Shown here piece by piece: positions 30,540 to 33,563 of a stretch of 33,563 nucleotides of DNA. Source of the stretch: Acidobacteriota bacterium (GTDB lineage Bacteria; Actinomycetota; Acidimicrobiia; Acidimicrobiales; SHLQ01); the NCBI GenBank assembly GCA_022562835.1, contig JADFOM010000001.1, forward strand, positions 1 to 33,563, read 5' to 3'. Under the pieces are notes generated by a model. It made no database searches. It was not told where the DNA came from and saw only the letters and a program-made list of their open reading frames with translations. A program made the position numbers and the translations under genes. Numbering within the stretch: position 1 is the stretch's first letter; every line of letters begins with the position of its first letter.

Positions 30540-33500
30540 ATGACTGAAGCGGAAATTCCGGAGGGCACGGTCACAGTCCTGTTCACAGACCTCGTCGAAT
30601 CGACGCGTCTCAACCAGAACCTGGGTGACGACGAGGCCCGACAGGTCGGTCGCCAGGTCGAGGAGGTCACAAGACGACTGGTCGAAGCGAACCGGGGCGT
30701 GCTGATCAAGGAGATGGGCGATGGGCTCATGGCCGCCTTCGCGTCGGCCCGGCGGGCGGTGACTGCCAGTCGGGAGATCCAGATCGAGATGCGTCGACTT
30801 CAGCGCAACGGGCTCGGTGTAGCGGTCGAGATGCGCATAGGGCTACACACCGGTGAGGTGCTGAGCGAGGATGGCGACATCCACGGCGAGACGGTCATCA
30901 TCGCCAAGCGCATCGAGGGGCTGGCAGCACCTGGCGGAATTCTGGCTTCCGAAACGGTGTATGGGGTGCTGGGGACCGCTCGCGACGAACTCGTCGATCA
31001 AGGCTTGGCCGAGTTGAAGGGCATCGATGCGCAGTGGCGGGTATTTGTCGTGCCGCTGCCCGACGATGAGGCCGGTGGCAAGCTCGCCGACAATGAACCC
31101 ACGCCGTATGTGGGACGTATGACCGAGCGCGAACAGCTCAACACGATGCTCGATGCGGCGGCTGGTGGCCGAGGCGGCATGGTGCTCATCGGTGGACCAG
31201 CCGGCATGGGAAAGAGCCGCCTAGCCCGCGAAGCCTTTGCAACCGCAGAACGCCTCGGCATGACGGTGCTGAGCGGGAACTGCCTCGATATGGACTCTCC
31301 GCCCCCATACCAGCCGAGTATCGATCATCTCGAACAGGCTGCGCGGGCAGCGTCGCCCGAGGGTTTCCGAACCACACTTGGCGAGAACGCACCCGAGGTC
31401 GCAAAGCTGTTGCCGTCGCTTCGTCAGCGCTATGACGACATTCCTGAGTCACCCGACCTGACACCCGAACAGGAACGGCGCTACATGCTTCACGGCGTGG
31501 GTGAGTTCATCGAACGCGCCGCTCGAGCTCAACCACTGGTGTTGGTCTTCGAGGACCTTCACTGGGCCGACGAGTCGACATTGCTTCTCCTGCGACACCT
31601 CGGCGGCCGGCTGTCGGAGATCCCATGTTTCGTAATCGGTACCTACCGCGACGACGAGGTCGACACCAGCCGGCCGTTGAGCGCCGCGCTGGGGCCCTTG
31701 ACGCGCGACGTTGGCGCGGTCGACATACATCTGCGGCTGCTCACCGTCGACGAGGTCACGATCGTGCTGGCGGCACGCGCTGGGCTAGATCCGCCACAGG
31801 AACTAATCGACCTCGTGTTCGCAGAGACGCAGGGGAACCCGTTCTTTGTCGAGGAGTTGTTTCGACATTTACGAGACAGCGGAAAACTGTTCGACGACGA
31901 TGGCGCCTGGCGGGCGGGCTTCGAGATCGGCGAAACCGAGGTGCCGAGCGGGGTGCGATTGGTGATAGGCCGTCGCCTCGACCTGCTCGACGGCGAGCAT
32001 CGACGCCTTCTCGCGTCCGCCGCGTTGATAGGGCGCACGTTTTCCTTCGAACATCTCGCACGCTCGACTGCCGCCGACGAAGACGTTCTGTTCGACGCCC
32101 TCGAGATCGGCGAACGAAACAACCTCATTGAGGAGGCCCCAGCCGGTCGCGATGCCCGTTACATCTTCATGCATGAACAAATCCGCCAGACTCTCGTCGG
32201 AGAGCTGTCGCTCGCCCGCAGGCAAAGACTCCACCTCAAGATCGCCGATGCCCTGCAAAGCGATGCCGACATTCCGTGGATCGAGGTAGCGCATCACCTC
32301 TATCAGGCGGGCCCCGCCGCGCCAGCCGACCGGGCACTCGAGGCGATGATCGCGGCCGCAGAGCGGAACCTTGATGCGCTGGCTTTTGAGGACGCGTTGA
32401 AACACATCGACAATGCCGAGGCGTTCGTCGGTGATGATCAGCGGGTTGCATTCCGTCTGATGCAGGCTCGCGCACTTCGAGGCGCTGGGCGGGTCGACGA
32501 TGCACTAGCGGTCCTCGACGCCGAGTTGGCTCAGGCTGAAGAACTAGACGATCAGATAGCGTTGCGGCTTCAGCGGGTTCGGTTGTTGAACGACCAGTAC
32601 CGCGCTGGTGAAGGGCTCGATGACGTGGCGGCGCTTGTTGAGGCGGCAGCCGAAGCCGCTAACCCCGACCTCGAGATCGACGTGCAGCTCGCTCGGGGAC
32701 GGGCGCATTACATCCTTTCGCTCGACGAACCGTCGCACGCCGAACAATCGAGGGTCGCCTATGAAGCCGCGTATCAGGCGGCGAAGGCGCGTGGCGACAA
32801 GGCCAAGATGGCGGCGGCGTTGTTGCCGACGACCTGGTTCACCGACTACTGGGCCGAGTATGCGGACACCGCACAGGCCAACGTGGAAGAGTCACTGGCG
32901 TTGGCCAACGAGCTGGGTGATGAAGATCTAATCCTCGACGCGCTATCGGCGTCGATGCACAGCGGTGGGATGAAGTTCAACGTGGCGAGGTCCGAAGAAC
33001 TTCTCGCGCGACTGGAGGCCCGCCGCGACCCGGTGAAGCTCAACGCACATTGTTTCTGGATGATGTGGCAGTACAACGCGATCGGCCGGTTCGCCGACTC
33101 TGTCGCCGTTTGTGACCGAGGGATCGAACTCGCGGACCTGATCGGATCCGAACCGGTGCAATACGGGTCGATCAAGGCAATCGCGTTGACCGAACTCGGA
33201 CGGTTCGACGAGGTCGCGGGCGCCATCGACCAGGAGGTGACCGACGACAACCACCCGTTTGGTCAGGCCATGGCCTCGCTCGCCCGCTCGATCTACCTCA
33301 CCCGAATCGCCGCGTGGCAGTCGGCTGCTGAGAGTCTCATAGACACGATTGATCGAGCGGAGATGTTGTCGCGGGTGTGGATGCAGATGTGGGCGTCCAG
33401 TCTGTTGACCACGGTCGCTGCGCACCTGCGCACCGACGTCGATGACGGCGAAGCGTTGGCTGACGCGGTGGCGTCACGAGTTGATGCCGCGCCTTTTGGC

Positions 33501-33563
33501 CTGACCGCGGCTGAGGTCGCCCTGATCGAGCAGCGCCCGGCCGACGCAGTCGAGCTCCTGTCG
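30540..33563 (+). CDS. Cyclase-homology / AAA ATPase / TPR regulator, 3' end beyond window
   Basis: At least 1008 residues are present and the frame runs off the window. Residues 8-180 are a class III nucleotide cyclase homology domain. It has VTVLFTDLVEST (first metal Asp), IKEMGDGLMAAF (second Asp and the purine-selecting Lys), HTGEVL, and GETVIIAKRIEGLAAPGGIL. In the last segment the usual VNxAxR has Ile in place of the catalytic Asn, while Arg is kept, so activity may be lost. A P-loop ATPase (NACHT/AAA-like) follows. Walker A is GGPAGMGKSR (about 218-227) and Walker B LVLVFEDLHWADES. A winged-helix and then helical repeats (TPR/MalT-like) fill the remainder. ATG 30540 has GAGCAGGG upstream. 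Such proteins are large signal-transduction ATPases common in actinobacteria; the target is unknown. Confidence 0.85.
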   Translation, partial: MTEAEIPEGTVTVLFTDLVESTRLNQNLGDDEARQVGRQVEEVTRRLVEANRGVLIKEMGDGLMAAFASARRAVTASREIQIEMRRLQRNGLGVAVEMRIGLHTGEVLSEDGDIHGETVIIAKRIEGLAAPGGILASETVYGVLGTARDELVDQGLAELKGIDAQWRVFVVPLPDDEAGGKLADNEPTPYVGRMTEREQLNTMLDAAAGGRGGMVLIGGPAGMGKSRLAREAFATAERLGMTVLSGNCLDMDSPPPYQPSIDHLEQAARAASPEGFRTTLGENAPEVAKLLPSLRQRYDDIPESPDLTPEQERRYMLHGVGEFIERAARAQPLVLVFEDLHWADESTLLLLRHLGGRLSEIPCFVIGTYRDDEVDTSRPLSAALGPLTRDVGAVDIHLRLLTVDEVTIVLAARAGLDPPQELIDLVFAETQGNPFFVEELFRHLRDSGKLFDDDGAWRAGFEIGETEVPSGVRLVIGRRLDLLDGEHRRLLASAALIGRTFSFEHLARSTAADEDVLFDALEIGERNNLIEEAPAGRDARYIFMHEQIRQTLVGELSLARRQRLHLKIADALQSDADIPWIEVAHHLYQAGPAAPADRALEAMIAAAERNLDALAFEDALKHIDNAEAFVGDDQRVAFRLMQARALRGAGRVDDALAVLDAELAQAEELDDQIALRLQRVRLLNDQYRAGEGLDDVAALVEAAAEAANPDLEIDVQLARGRAHYILSLDEPSHAEQSRVAYEAAYQAAKARGDKAKMAAALLPTTWFTDYWAEYADTAQANVEESLALANELGDEDLILDALSASMHSGGMKFNVARSEELLARLEARRDPVKLNAHCFWMMWQYNAIGRFADSVAVCDRGIELADLIGSEPVQYGSIKAIALTELGRFDEVAGAIDQEVTDDNHPFGQAMASLARSIYLTRIAAWQSAAESLIDTIDRAEMLSRVWMQMWASSLLTTVAAHLRTDVDDGEALADAVASRVDAAPFGLTAAEVALIEQRPADAVELLS

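Overview
The window reads as high-GC chromosomal DNA of an actinobacterium, most likely of the Acidimicrobiia/Ilumatobacter kind. The reasons are a WhiB-family gene, an actinobacterial ilvBNC operon, several degradative acyl-CoA-type enzymes (thiolase, crotonase, acyl-CoA ligase, PhyH dioxygenase), a CtpE-like P-type ATPase and a cyclase-AAA-TPR regulator. This placement is an inference from protein character; no database was searched. The first 2.68 kb looks foreign to the rest. It carries a cluster of GC-rich hairpins, a cytidylate kinase of planctomycete flavour and the first 158 codons of a B12-dependent ribonucleotide reductase. That reductase stops in mid-domain at about 2679/2680, exactly where a truncated, oppositely oriented NadD-like gene begins. 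This is either a recombination junction or a chimeric assembly join.

Layout: 1-1086 non-coding, repeat-rich; 1087-1773 cmk (+); 2206-2679 nrdJ fragment (+); 2680-3074 nadD-like fragment (-); 3124-6654 branched-chain amino acid operon ilvB-ilvN-ilvC (+) behind an attenuator whose leader peptide carries Val-Val-Val-Leu codons; 6844-8154 metY (+); 8271-9773 polyprenyl glycosylphosphotransferase (-); 10081-12417 SDR and thiolase (-); 12608-14068 aldehyde dehydrogenase (+); 14072-16196 two membrane or anchored proteins of unknown function (+); 16271-16798 a peroxiredoxin-like gene (+) interrupted by one in-frame TGA at the redox position; 17036-17371 whiB-like (+); 17426-22037 a tightly packed minus-strand group nudix, P-type ATPase, VTT membrane protein, crotonase; 22112-23788 acyl-CoA ligase (+); 23773-24102 small hotdog-like protein (-); 24173-26275 a YceI / c-type heme / copper monooxygenase fusion (+); 26352-27617 PhyH dioxygenase (+); 27651-28784 an unknown lipocalin-like protein (-) bracketed by a perfect 36-bp inverted repeat; 28901-30415 amidase (+); 30540 to the window end, a cyclase-AAA-TPR regulator (+, incomplete).

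The most notable system is the gene at 16271-16798. A single TGA codon sits where the family has its redox cysteine, giving a U-x-x-C motif (Sec40/Cys43). A hairpin meeting the described rules for a bacterial SECIS element lies 18-37 nt downstream, so this is a strong candidate selenoprotein that ordinary gene calling splits in two. Second is the ilv attenuator, whose leader peptide is probably translated from a leaderless GTG. Several short palindromic repeat families (GGTGTCAGACACC, GGGGTCTGACCCC, and a gcgac-GAA-gtcgc hairpin family) sit at gene ends. They look like REP-type elements doubling as transcription-end structures; no transposase for them is in the window.

Functionally, the middle and right parts suggest a heterotroph degrading acyl or amide substrates (ligase, crotonase, SDR, thiolase, ALDH, PhyH, amidase, copper monooxygenase) alongside housekeeping amino acid synthesis. 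Links between these genes are inferred from proximity only.
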